DNA of 64,000 nt from Magnetospirillum sp. 64-120 (GTDB lineage: Bacteria; Pseudomonadota; Alphaproteobacteria; Rhodospirillales; Magnetospirillaceae), in contig MKVK01000043.1 of the NCBI GenBank assembly GCA_001898825.1, forward strand, positions 186,001-250,000, read 5' to 3'. This document shows, one piece after another, positions 34,590 to 43,132 of the stretch; the stretch's first letter is position 1, and every line of letters begins with the position of its first letter. Made by a program: the position numbers and the translations under genes. The notes beneath the pieces are model-generated. The model made no database searches, was not told where the DNA came from, and was given only the letters and a program-made list of their open reading frames with translations.

Positions 34590-37097
34590 TCAGTTGGCGA
34601 CCCGGCCCAACTGGTTGAGGATCTTGCGGAACTCGCCGATATCCAGCGGCTTGCGCAGATAGCGCACGAAGCCGGCCTTCATGCCGCTGCGGATGGTGTC
34701 GGGCATGACGTCGGCGGACAGCGCGATCACCGGGATCGAACGCAGTTCAGGGTCGGCCTTCATTTGCGCCACCGCTTCGATACCGTTCATGCCCGGAAGA
34801 TTGATATCCATGATGACCAGACCGGGCTGGCGTTCGCGGGCCATGCTCAGCCCTTCCTCGGCGGTGGTGGCGACCAGCAGCGTGCAGTGGCAATGGGGGT
34901 CCTGGTCGATGATTTCCTGCATCAGTTCGACGTTGGACGGGTTGTCCTCGACATAAAGCAGGGTCATCCGGCACAGGCAGGAATCGGTTTCCGGGCTGGG
35001 GGCCTCGCGGATGGTGGTGACCTGGTTCTGTTGGGCGGCGCGGGGAATTTCTAGCCAGAAGGTGGTGCCCAGGTTTTCCTGGCTGAAAAAGCCGATCTGG
35101 CCGCCCATGGATTCGATCAGCATCTTCGAAATGGTCAGGCCGATGCCGGTGCCTTCCACCGACGACGCTTCGGCGCCCAGGCGGGCGAAGGGCAGGAAGA
35201 CCTCGGCCTTGCGCTTTTCCGGGATGCCGATGCCGGTGTCGCTGACCGAAATGCGAACCGGCCCGCTGTCGCCGTGGCTGACGGAAAGACGGACGCTGCC
35301 GCCCGAACGGTTGTACTTGATGGCGTTGCTGGTCAGGTTGATCAGCACCTGCTTCAGTCGGGTGAAGTCCGCTTCCAGAACCGGCGGTGTCTTGCCTGAT
35401 ATCTCGTCCACCACGGTGACCTTGCGACGTTCGGCCATGGGGACGATCATCGGCTTGATGTCGTTCAAGATCCGCTCCAGCGTCACCGGCTCGAAGGACA
35501 GGGACAGGCGTCCGGCCTCGATGCGGGCCATGTCCAGGATGTCGTTGACCAGGCTGATCAGGTGGTTGCCGCTTTTCAGGATGCTGTCGGCATAGAAACG
35601 CTGGCGTTCCCCCAACTCGCCGTCTTCGGCGGAAGCCAGCAACTGGGCGAAGCCCAGGATGGCGTTCATGGGGGTGCGCAGTTCGTGGCTCATGGACGAC
35701 AGGAATTCTGACTTGGCCAGACTGGCGGCCTCGGCCGCCTGCTTGGCCTGCATCAGTTCCTCTTCGCCGACGCGGCGGCTGGTGGCGTCCTCTTCGACCG
35801 CCACATAATGGGTGGTCAGGCCGGATGAGTCGGCCACCGGGGAAATGGTCGCCGACACCCAAAGCGGCGAACCATCCTTGCGGCGGTTGCAGAACATGCC
35901 GGTCCAGGTGCGGCCGTCGCGGATGGTCGGCCAAAGCGTGCTGGCCGGCGGCGACAGTTCACGATGACGCAGCATGGCGGGCTTTTGCCCGACGATGTCG
36001 GCGGGGTGATAGCCGGTGGCCTTGTAGAACGATGGGTTGGCGTACTCGATCACTCCGTCCATGTCGGTGATCAGCACCATGGTCCCGGAATATTCCAAGG
36101 CGTTGCGCAGCATGCGGGCCAGACGTTCCTGGCCCAGGCGTTCGCGGATTTCCGATTCCAGAACCGCGCTTTGCTTTTCCATCTCATGGCGCAGCTTGGT
36201 GTTGACGGTTTCAAGCCGTTCCTGCAGTCGGGCCTGACGCAGCGCGGTGACCGCCGAGGTCGCCACCATCACCAGCATCAGAACGGCCATGATGCCGGCT
36301 TCGCGCCACCAATCCACCAGGAACATGTCGTCGCGGGTGGCAACCACCAGACGCAGCGGATGCTCGGGAATGGCGGCGGTCACCGCCAGATAGGTGGAGC
36401 CGTTCAGATGGGTGCTGATGACGCGTTCGACGCTGCCCCGGTTCATCAGGCCGGGGGCGGCGCTTTCCAGGTTCTGGCCGATCAGTTCGGCCCGCCAGGG
36501 GGCGGTGGCCAGAATGGTGCCGTCGTCGCGGGCCAGCCAGATCAGGCCGTCGGGTTTGATGCGGACGCTTTCCAGCGGCTTCAACACCTGATCGACCGAA
36601 AGCTTGGCGACCAGGCCCAATTGCCCCGATTGGGCGTCGGTCCGCAACGACACGGTCCACCACATGGACGAATCCACCGGGTCGGCCATGGGCAGGCCGG
36701 CAAATGTTTCGCCGTCCTCCATCCGTGACAAGGCGCGGGCGTAATCGCGTCCGCCCACGTCGATGACGGCACCGTCATGGGTCGAATGCTGATGCAGCGA
36801 GGTGTCGATGAAGGCGGTGGCCGTCAGCGCGATCTTGCCGTCGGCCGAGGCTTTGCGGCGCAATTGGTCTTCGTCGCGCAGCAGGTTCTGCTGGGTCTGG
36901 CTGAACAGTTGCGACACCGACAGCAAGGTGGCCCGGGTCAGCGAGCTTAACGTGGCCTGGGCGGAATTGGTCTGGTGGCTGTATTCGCCGGCCAACCACA
37001 GAATCGATCCCAACAGGATCGAGACGTTGACGACGATCAGCGGGATGAAAGCTTGAAATCTGGTCTTGCTGGAAGACAAGGTCATGGAGCTGCCCAT
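34590..37097 (-). CDS. Hybrid sensor histidine kinase (periplasmic sensor, PAS, HisKA, HATPase, REC)
   Basis: This 835-residue inner-membrane kinase has two membrane helices (about 17-37 and 268-290) around a PDC/Cache-like periplasmic sensor, a coiled linker, a PAS domain (LEYSGTMVLITDMDGVIEYANPSFYKATGY), HisKA with phosphorylatable His471 in SHELRTP, an HATPase domain (NAIKYN, DTGIGIP, GTGIGLTISKML) and a C-terminal receiver with phosphoacceptor aspartate in VIMDINLPGMNG and lysine in LRKPLD. Phosphate would move from H471 to its own receiver and then to an unknown phosphotransfer protein. An ATG four codons on is an alternative start. It is divergent from the second kinase gene. Confidence 0.9.
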   Translation of the reverse strand: MGSSMTLSSSKTRFQAFIPLIVVNVSILLGSILWLAGEYSHQTNSAQATLSSLTRATLLSVSQLFSQTQQNLLRDEDQLRRKASADGKIALTATAFIDTSLHQHSTHDGAVIDVGGRDYARALSRMEDGETFAGLPMADPVDSSMWWTVSLRTDAQSGQLGLVAKLSVDQVLKPLESVRIKPDGLIWLARDDGTILATAPWRAELIGQNLESAAPGLMNRGSVERVISTHLNGSTYLAVTAAIPEHPLRLVVATRDDMFLVDWWREAGIMAVLMLVMVATSAVTALRQARLQERLETVNTKLRHEMEKQSAVLESEIRERLGQERLARMLRNALEYSGTMVLITDMDGVIEYANPSFYKATGYHPADIVGQKPAMLRHRELSPPASTLWPTIRDGRTWTGMFCNRRKDGSPLWVSATISPVADSSGLTTHYVAVEEDATSRRVGEEELMQAKQAAEAASLAKSEFLSSMSHELRTPMNAILGFAQLLASAEDGELGERQRFYADSILKSGNHLISLVNDILDMARIEAGRLSLSFEPVTLERILNDIKPMIVPMAERRKVTVVDEISGKTPPVLEADFTRLKQVLINLTSNAIKYNRSGGSVRLSVSHGDSGPVRISVSDTGIGIPEKRKAEVFLPFARLGAEASSVEGTGIGLTISKMLIESMGGQIGFFSQENLGTTFWLEIPRAAQQNQVTTIREAPSPETDSCLCRMTLLYVEDNPSNVELMQEIIDQDPHCHCTLLVATTAEEGLSMARERQPGLVIMDINLPGMNGIEAVAQMKADPELRSIPVIALSADVMPDTIRSGMKAGFVRYLRKPLDIGEFRKILNQLGRVAN

Positions 37098-37200
37098 CCG
37101 TCCCGGTCCGCATTCCGCCCAAAGGAGGATGCGCTATACTCTTAGTGATTAACCGGACCAGTAAATCTTTACAATGGCTGATTTTTGGTACCGACTATGA

Positions 37201-39381
37201 ATGTTGGAATTCCGGAAGTCCGTTGTCGCCGCCATGCCTTCCTCTTTACCAGTTCAGGCGCCACAAGCCGTTCGGGTGATTTCAGCCCGGGCGTGGGCAT
37301 TGCTCGTCACCATGGCGCTGTTGCTGGCGGCGGCGGCGGCGGCCGTCTACATCTCGGTTTCCGTGCTGAACGAAGAAGCCGAGGCCCTGGAAAAGGTCGG
37401 CGCCCAGCGCATGATGGCCCAGCGGGCGGTGGTTCTAGCCGGGCAAATGGTGCAGCCCAACATGTCTGCGCAGCAACGCCAGCGCGTCCAGGCTGAAATG
37501 GAAGCCCTGGTCAGCCGCATGCGTGGCGACGCGCAATGGCTGATCGACCATGACGACGTTCCCCCTGAAATCGCCAGCCTTTACGCCACCGCCTGGATGG
37601 ACGAGGCGGGGGTGATGGCCCGATTCCATCAGAACCTGCGTCAGATTCTGGATGGACGCGGCGACGTGCAGGCGCTTAACCACCGCGAGGCCATGCTGTT
37701 CAACGAAGAGGCGGCGAAGCGTTATAAACGTCACGCCACCGAAGAGTTCCAGCACCTGCGTCTGGTTTCGGTCCTGTCCTTCCTGACGCTGATGGGGGCT
37801 TTGGTCGGGCTGTTCCTGTCGGTCTTGCGGCCCGGGATCAAGATTTTGCAACAGCAGATCATGCAGCAGACGGCTTTGGGCGACGCCATCGCCCAAAGCG
37901 GCCATGGCGTGTTGCTGGTGGACTCTCTCGGCAAGATCCGCTTCGCCAATACCGCCGCCGAGGCTTTGACCGGCTACGATTCAGACCAGTTGCTGAACCA
38001 GGAACTGAATGGTCTGATCTTTTCCGGCTATGGCGGGGCCGGCGGCAATGGTGCCGACGTCATTCTGGATCGGGCTTTCAAAAGTTCGTGGCGGGGCGAC
38101 GTCCGGTTGATCCGCAAGGGCGGGATCATGGGCTGGGCCGAAATGGTGGTGTCGGCGTCGCCCATCGAAGGCAAGTATCTGGTCATGCTGTTCGACGCCA
38201 GCGAACGGCGCGAAGCGCAAATCAAGCTGCGTCAGGCCCGTGAACGGTTGTTTTCGGCCATCGAGGCGGTGGATGACGGCTTTGCCCTGTTCGACGCGGA
38301 AGAACGCCTGCTGACCTGCAACCGCCGTTTCGTCGCCTTGTTCCCGCCATTGGAACCGTGGCTGGTCGCCGGGACCACCTATCCGGAAATCATCCTGCGC
38401 ATGGCCAAGCTGGGGTTGGTGGAAACCGAACTGGACGAAGACAGGTTCCTGGCGACCCGACTGGCGCTTTTCCGGGCCGCCCAGGGTGAAAACGAAATGC
38501 GGCTGACCGACGGCCGCATCCTGCGCTGCACCGACCGTCGGACCCCGGAAGGCGGGCGGGTGTCGCTGATGACCGACGTCACCGACAGCATCCAGACCCG
38601 CGACCATCTGCGGCTGGCTTTGGATCAGGCGCAAGCGTCGCTGCGCAGCAAGGCGGCGTTCCTGTCGGCCATGAGTCACGAATTGCGCACGCCCCTGAAC
38701 GCCATCGTCGGCTTTTCGCAATTGCTGGAAGCCATTCCCGACGGCCAGTTCGGCCCCAAGCAGCGCCGTTCGGTGTCACATATCCTGAACGCCGGACGCC
38801 GCTTGACCGACATGGTGGACCAGGTTCTGGAACTGGCGGAACTGCAGGACGGCGACGTCAACCTGACCATCGCCGCCTTCGACGTGACGGAAGTGGTGCA
38901 GGAATGTGTCGAGTCCTCGGCCCCCCTGATCGCGGATACGGAACAGGCCCTGGTGGTGACCGGGTGCGAGGTGCCGGTGCTGGCCCTGGGCGACGCCGCC
39001 CGTGTCGGCGAGGTGCTGCGGCATCTGTTGGTCAACGCCGCCAAGTACGGGCAAGCCGGGGGACGGGTCGAAGTGGCGGTGCGCGGCGCCGACAATACCA
39101 CGGTGCGGCTGACGGTCAGTGACCAAGGGCCGGGATTGCCCCCCGAATTGCAGGAACAATTGTTCCGTCCCTTCGGCCGGGTGGGCGGCGATTCCGGCAT
39201 CGGCATCGGGCTTGCCATCTCGCGGATTTTGGTGGAACGCATGTCCGGCCGCATCGGGGTGACCAGCTTCCCCGGACAGGGATGCACCTTCTGGGTCGAA
39301 CTGCCGGCCCACAGGGACAGCGGCGCCGGCGGCCCGCAGGCGATGGAACCGTTCGGACAACCCGCCCGCCAAATGGAATAA
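37201..39381 (+). CDS. Sensor histidine kinase with two PAS domains and no receiver
   Basis: This 726-residue membrane kinase has a first helix (about 30-55), a helical periplasmic segment of the PilJ/NarX type (GAQRMMAQRAVVLAGQMVQ...), a second helix (about 190-210), a PAS domain (GHGVLLVDSLGKIRFANTAAEALTGY), a second PAS (FSAIEAVDDGFALFDAEERLLTCNRRFVALFP), HisKA with His493 (SHELRTPLNA) and an HATPase domain (NAAKYG, DQGPGLP, GIGIGLAISRIL). PilJ/NarX-type sensor helices bind nitrate in NarX; the QRMMAQR stretch resembles the P-box, so nitrate sensing is worth testing. The start is uncertain (37201 or 37234). No response regulator gene is adjacent. Confidence 0.87.
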   Translation: MLEFRKSVVAAMPSSLPVQAPQAVRVISARAWALLVTMALLLAAAAAAVYISVSVLNEEAEALEKVGAQRMMAQRAVVLAGQMVQPNMSAQQRQRVQAEMEALVSRMRGDAQWLIDHDDVPPEIASLYATAWMDEAGVMARFHQNLRQILDGRGDVQALNHREAMLFNEEAAKRYKRHATEEFQHLRLVSVLSFLTLMGALVGLFLSVLRPGIKILQQQIMQQTALGDAIAQSGHGVLLVDSLGKIRFANTAAEALTGYDSDQLLNQELNGLIFSGYGGAGGNGADVILDRAFKSSWRGDVRLIRKGGIMGWAEMVVSASPIEGKYLVMLFDASERREAQIKLRQARERLFSAIEAVDDGFALFDAEERLLTCNRRFVALFPPLEPWLVAGTTYPEIILRMAKLGLVETELDEDRFLATRLALFRAAQGENEMRLTDGRILRCTDRRTPEGGRVSLMTDVTDSIQTRDHLRLALDQAQASLRSKAAFLSAMSHELRTPLNAIVGFSQLLEAIPDGQFGPKQRRSVSHILNAGRRLTDMVDQVLELAELQDGDVNLTIAAFDVTEVVQECVESSAPLIADTEQALVVTGCEVPVLALGDAARVGEVLRHLLVNAAKYGQAGGRVEVAVRGADNTTVRLTVSDQGPGLPPELQEQLFRPFGRVGGDSGIGIGLAISRILVERMSGRIGVTSFPGQGCTFWVELPAHRDSGAGGPQAMEPFGQPARQME

Positions 39382-39383
39382 CG

Positions 39384-39827
39384 CTATTTGGGCATCAGGC
39401 AGATCATGGTGGCCAGCATGGAGGCGATCATGGTCCAACGCCCGGTTTCGTCCTCGGCCCACACGTCCGAACGGACCACGGTCAGGGTGCGGCCGGGCTT
39501 CAGCACCTCGGCGCGGGCGCTGAAGCGCTTTCCTTCCGCCGGGTTCAGCAGGTTGATCTTGAATTCGGTGGACAGCACCTCGGCGCCTTTTGGCATCAGC
39601 GAAAAGGCGGCATAGCCGGCGGCGGTGTCGGCCAAGGTGGTGGTGATGCCGGCATGCAGGAACCCGTGCTGCTGGCACAGGTCGTCACGCTTGGCCATGA
39701 CGATCTCGGCGCGGCCCGGTTCGATCAGCGCCAATTCGGCGCCGATGGTGTTCATCAGGTTCTGCTTGGCGAAATCTTCGACGACCCGCGAACGGTAATC
39801 CGGGTCCTTGGGGGTGAAGTCGATCAT
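39384..39827 (-). CDS. PaaI-type hotdog thioesterase
   Basis: This 147-residue hotdog-fold protein resembles PaaI/YdiI acyl-CoA thioesterases: QQHGFLHAGITTTLADTAAGYAAFSLMP carries the helix with the HGxxxxxxDxAxG pattern, and EFKINLLNPAEGKRFSARAEVLKPGRTLTVVRSDVWA follows. It would cleave acyl-CoA (aromatic or short-chain) to free CoA. It is the last of fourteen minus-strand genes concerned mainly with CoA esters, behind a tandem hairpin repeat. Confidence 0.85.
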   Translation of the reverse strand: MIDFTPKDPDYRSRVVEDFAKQNLMNTIGAELALIEPGRAEIVMAKRDDLCQQHGFLHAGITTTLADTAAGYAAFSLMPKGAEVLSTEFKINLLNPAEGKRFSARAEVLKPGRTLTVVRSDVWAEDETGRWTMIASMLATMICLMPK

Positions 39828-39839
39828 GCGCTAAGTCCT

Positions 39840-39952
39840 AAAACGACCCGAGGCACGCGGGGCTGGCGGGGCGGCCGCGTGTCTTGGGGAACATCAAAAC
39901 GACCAAGGGGGCGCGGGGTTGGCGGGGCGGCCGCGCCCCCTTGGGAAATCAG
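39840..39952. repeat. Two tandem 56-bp units, each a long GC hairpin
   Basis: Two adjacent copies start AAAACGACC (39840 and 39896). Unit 1 has arms at 39848-39860 and 39875-39887 with two G-T pairs in RNA; unit 2 has perfect 14-base arms CCAAGGGGGCGCGG and CCGCGCCCCCTTGG (39903-39916, 39931-39944). Both share a nearly identical 14-base loop (GG[CT]TGGCGGGGCGG). Stems differ in sequence between units but keep pairing, the mark of selection for structure. They lie between the Usp gene stop and the thioesterase start. Confidence 0.85.
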
Positions 39953-40752
39953 TGACTCATCAGCACCGGCAGGGTCATGTGCTTCAGCACGTAGCGGGTA
40001 CCGGAACCGCGCAGGCGTGACAGACCGTATTGGCCGTGCGCCCCCATGACCAGCAAATCGGCGCCCAGATCGAAGCTGCGCGACAGCAGCATGTCCATCT
40101 TGCCGATTTCCTCGTCGGGCAGGAACTCGCCCTCGGTGGGGATGCCCAGCTTTTCCAGGTGGTCGACGATGTTGACCGGCGGCATGGTGTTGACGGTGCC
40201 GTTGTCGTCATGGGCACGCATGGACAGCACCGAGACGGCCTTGGCCTGCTTCAGCAGGGCCAGGGAGTCATGGACGGCACGGGTGGCTTCGCGGCCGGCG
40301 TTCCAGGCGACGACGGCGCGGTTGGCCACCGAGGTGAAGGTCCCCAGATAGGGGATGACCAGCACCGGACGGCCGCAGTTCAGAATGGTTTGCTCGACCA
40401 TGTCGTCGGGAGTGGACGCATCCTTGGGGTCGTTCTGTCCCAGCACCACCAGATCGAAATAGCGCGAACAGAACATCACCTCGGCGGCGACAAAACCCGG
40501 TTCGCCGTGGGGCAGAACCCACCAGCGGGTTTCGATGCCCTTGGTCGCCGAATTGAACAGGATTTCACCGGCAGCCTGGGCCGCCTTCAATCCGTCGCTG
40601 GCCTTGCGGGCCACGGCGGCGGGGCGGTGGCTGTCGGTCTGGGCGAAAAGCCCGGTCAGGCGTGCCCCGAACCGCTTGGCCAGGTCGACCGCCACCTCGA
40701 TGCGCATGGCGGCGCGTTCGCTGCCGTCAACGTGAACCAGGATGTCCTTCAT
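39949..40752 (-). CDS. Tandem universal stress protein
   Basis: This 267-residue protein has two Usp domains. The first (MKDILVHVDGSERAAMRIEVAVDLAKRFGARLTGLF...RPVLVIPY) lacks the usual ATP loop; the second (NRAVVAWNAGREATRAVHDSL...LLVMGAHGQYGLSRLRGSGTRYVL) keeps a G-x2-G-x9-G-S/T-like nucleotide loop. Such tandem proteins bind ATP and are induced by stationary phase, anoxia or starvation; direct function is unknown. It lies 12 bases after the acyl-CoA dehydrogenase gene, in the catabolic operon. Confidence 0.88.
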   Translation of the reverse strand: MKDILVHVDGSERAAMRIEVAVDLAKRFGARLTGLFAQTDSHRPAAVARKASDGLKAAQAAGEILFNSATKGIETRWWVLPHGEPGFVAAEVMFCSRYFDLVVLGQNDPKDASTPDDMVEQTILNCGRPVLVIPYLGTFTSVANRAVVAWNAGREATRAVHDSLALLKQAKAVSVLSMRAHDDNGTVNTMPPVNIVDHLEKLGIPTEGEFLPDEEIGKMDMLLSRSFDLGADLLVMGAHGQYGLSRLRGSGTRYVLKHMTLPVLMSH

Positions 40753-40764
40753 TCTCTTTCTCCC

Positions 40765-41901
40765 TCAGCCGGCCGCCAGGGCCCTGGCGATGACCAGGCG
40801 CTGGATGTCGCTGGTCCCTTCGTAAATTTGACAAACCCGGACGTCGCGGTAAATGCGTTCCACCGGGAAATCGGCCAGATAGCCGTAACCGCCGTGAATT
40901 TGGATGGCGTCGGAACAGACGCGCTCGGCGGTTTCCGAGGCCAGCAGTTTGGCCATGGAGGCTTCCTTCAGGCAAGGCTGGCCGGCATCGCGCAGGGTTG
41001 CCACATGCAGAACCATCTGCCGCGCCGCCTCGACCCGGGTCGCCATGTCGGCCAGACGGAAGGCCACCGCCTGATGGTCGATGATCGGCTTGCCGAACTG
41101 CTTGCGGTCCTTGGCATAGGCGACAGCATGATCCAAGGCGGCCTGGGCCATGCCCACCGACTGGGCGGCGATGCCCAGGCGGCCGCCTTCCAGATTGGCC
41201 AAAGCGATCTTCAGTCCTTCGCCTTCGGCGCCCAGCAGGTTGGCGGCGGGGATGCGCAAGTCTTCCAGGATGATCTGGCAGGTGTCCGACGCGTGCTGGC
41301 CCAGCTTGTCCTCGACGCGGGCGACATTCCAGCCCGCAGTGTCGGTGGGGACGACGAAGGCCGACAGGCCTTTCTTGCCCGCCGCCGGGTCGGTGACGGC
41401 GAAGACGATGGCCACCTTGGCGTTTTTGCCGGATGTGATGAACTGCTTGGCGCCGTTCAGCACATAAAAGTCGCCATCCTTGACCGCGCGGGTCTTGATG
41501 GAAGCGGCATCCGAGCCGGCTTCCGGTTCGGTCAGGCAGAAACAGCCGATGGCCTCGCCACGGGCCATGGGGCGCAGATAGGTCTGCTTCTGCGCCTCGG
41601 TGCCGAAGTTCAGGATGGGCATGCAGCCCACCGAGTTGTGCACGCTCATGATGGTGGACGTCGCGCCCTCGGCCCAGGCGATTTCCATCAAGGCCAGGGC
41701 ATAGGACACGTAATCGGTGCCGGCGCCGTCATATTCGGGCGGCACCACCATGCCCAAAAAGCCCAATTCCCCCATCTCGGCCAGTTCAGTGGCCGGGAAG
41801 GCGTGTTCGCGGTCGCGCTTTTCCGCGCCGGGCGCCAAACGGTCGCGGGCGAAGGCCCGCGCCGTGTCTTGGATCAGGACCTGTTCCTCGGTCAGGATCA
41901 T
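40765..41901 (-). CDS. Acyl-CoA dehydrogenase
   Basis: This 378-residue flavoenzyme oxidises an acyl-CoA to the 2-enoyl-CoA and passes electrons to ETF. Signatures are [20 protein letters not shown] (FAD site 1), [29 protein letters not shown] and [34 protein letters not shown], where the glutamate in YEGTSDIQR is the catalytic base position of short/branched and glutaryl-type enzymes. The ATG overlaps the thiolase stop (ATGA), showing translational coupling, and replaces a longer frame. Chain length preference cannot be read; the butyryl-CoA (BCAD) group is the closest style. Confidence 0.92.
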   Translation of the reverse strand: MILTEEQVLIQDTARAFARDRLAPGAEKRDREHAFPATELAEMGELGFLGMVVPPEYDGAGTDYVSYALALMEIAWAEGATSTIMSVHNSVGCMPILNFGTEAQKQTYLRPMARGEAIGCFCLTEPEAGSDAASIKTRAVKDGDFYVLNGAKQFITSGKNAKVAIVFAVTDPAAGKKGLSAFVVPTDTAGWNVARVEDKLGQHASDTCQIILEDLRIPAANLLGAEGEGLKIALANLEGGRLGIAAQSVGMAQAALDHAVAYAKDRKQFGKPIIDHQAVAFRLADMATRVEAARQMVLHVATLRDAGQPCLKEASMAKLLASETAERVCSDAIQIHGGYGYLADFPVERIYRDVRVCQIYEGTSDIQRLVIARALAAG

Positions 41902-43076
41902 GCCAAACGCTCCACCGCCAGCGCCGTGGCTTCGCCGCCGCCGATGCACAGACTGGCGACGCCGCGCTTCAGGTCATAGCGTTCCAGCGCCGACAGAAGC
42001 GTACACAGGATGCGGGCGCCGGACGCGCCGATGGGGTGACCCAGGGCGCAGGCGCCGCCATGGACGTTGACCTTGTCGTGGGGCAGGTCCAAATCGCGCA
42101 TGGCCGCCATGGTGACCACGGCGAAGGCTTCGTTGATTTCGTAAAGGTCCACATCCTTGGCCTGCCAGTTCAGCTTTTCCAGCAGGTTCTTCATGGCGAA
42201 GACCGGGGCGGTGGTGAACCAGTTGGGCGCGTGGGCGAAGGTGGAATGACCGCGCACGGCGGCCAGCGGCTTCAAACCACGCTTTTCCGCTTCGGAAAGC
42301 CGCATCATCACCAGGGCGGCGCCGCCATCGGAAATGGACGACGAATTGGCCGCGGTCACCGTGCCGCCGTCGCGGAAGGCCGGCTTCAGCGTCGGGATCT
42401 TGTCGGGTTGCGCGTTCTTGGGCTGTTCGTCGGTGTCGATGACGCTTTCGCCCTTGCGGGTTTTCACGGTCAAGGGCGCGATTTCAGCGGCCAGGTTTTC
42501 CGACCGACGGGCGCGTTCCAGGCTGGTCAGCGCGAAATTGTCCTGGGCTTCGCGGGTGAATTGATAATGTTGGGCGCAATCCTCGGCGAAGGTGCCCATC
42601 AGGCGGCCCTTGTCATAGGCGTCTTCCAGGCCGTCCAGGAACATGTGGTCCATGACCTTGCCATGGCCCATGCGATAGCCGCCGCGTGCCTTGTCCAGCA
42701 GATAGGGGGCGTTGGTCATGCTTTCCATGCCGCCGGCCACCATCACCTTGTTGGTGCCGGCCAGCAGCAAATCGTTGGCGAACATGGCGGCCTTCATGCC
42801 CGAACCGCACATCTTGTTGATGGTGGTGGCGCCGGCGCCGTCCGGGATGCCGGCGCCACGCGATGCCTGCCGGGCCGGAGCCTGGCCCTGACCGGCGGGC
42901 AGCACGCAGCCCATGATCACTTCTTCCACCTGATCGGCGGCGACACCGGCCCGTGACAACGCCGCCTTGATGGCGTGCGCCCCCAACTGGCTGGCGGTGA
43001 AGGACGACAGCTCCCCCTGGAAACCGCCCATGGGGGTGCGGGCGGCGCCGACGATGACGATAGGATCGGTGGTCAT
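41898..43076 (-). CDS. Acetyl-CoA C-acetyltransferase (thiolase)
   Basis: This 392-residue thiolase has the nucleophile cysteine in [10 protein letters not shown], the NEAFA motif, the histidine in [16 protein letters not shown] and the second cysteine in SLCIGGGEA, all needed for acyl transfer. It breaks 3-oxoacyl-CoA or joins two acetyl-CoA. The ATG at good distance from AAGGGA was preferred to a TTG two codons earlier. In the operon it sits between an aldehyde dehydrogenase and an acyl-CoA dehydrogenase, which favours a degradative role over polyhydroxybutyrate synthesis. Confidence 0.93.
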   Translation of the reverse strand: MTTDPIVIVGAARTPMGGFQGELSSFTASQLGAHAIKAALSRAGVAADQVEEVIMGCVLPAGQGQAPARQASRGAGIPDGAGATTINKMCGSGMKAAMFANDLLLAGTNKVMVAGGMESMTNAPYLLDKARGGYRMGHGKVMDHMFLDGLEDAYDKGRLMGTFAEDCAQHYQFTREAQDNFALTSLERARRSENLAAEIAPLTVKTRKGESVIDTDEQPKNAQPDKIPTLKPAFRDGGTVTAANSSSISDGGAALVMMRLSEAEKRGLKPLAAVRGHSTFAHAPNWFTTAPVFAMKNLLEKLNWQAKDVDLYEINEAFAVVTMAAMRDLDLPHDKVNVHGGACALGHPIGASGARILCTLLSALERYDLKRGVASLCIGGGEATALAVERLA

Positions 43077-43100
43077 GGACAATTCCCTTTTGCCGAGGTT

Positions 43101-43126
43101 TGCCCGCCGTCCCAGGACGGCGGGCA
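43101..43126. repeat. Perfect 12-bp inverted repeat between thiolase and aldehyde dehydrogenase
   Basis: TGCCCGCCGTCC and GGACGGCGGGCA flank only CA. It lies just before the aldehyde dehydrogenase stop as read on the plus strand, so on the message it is a hairpin directly after that gene and before the thiolase. There is no T run; processing or mRNA protection is likelier than termination. Confidence 0.65.
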
Positions 43127-43132
43127 GGCCCG

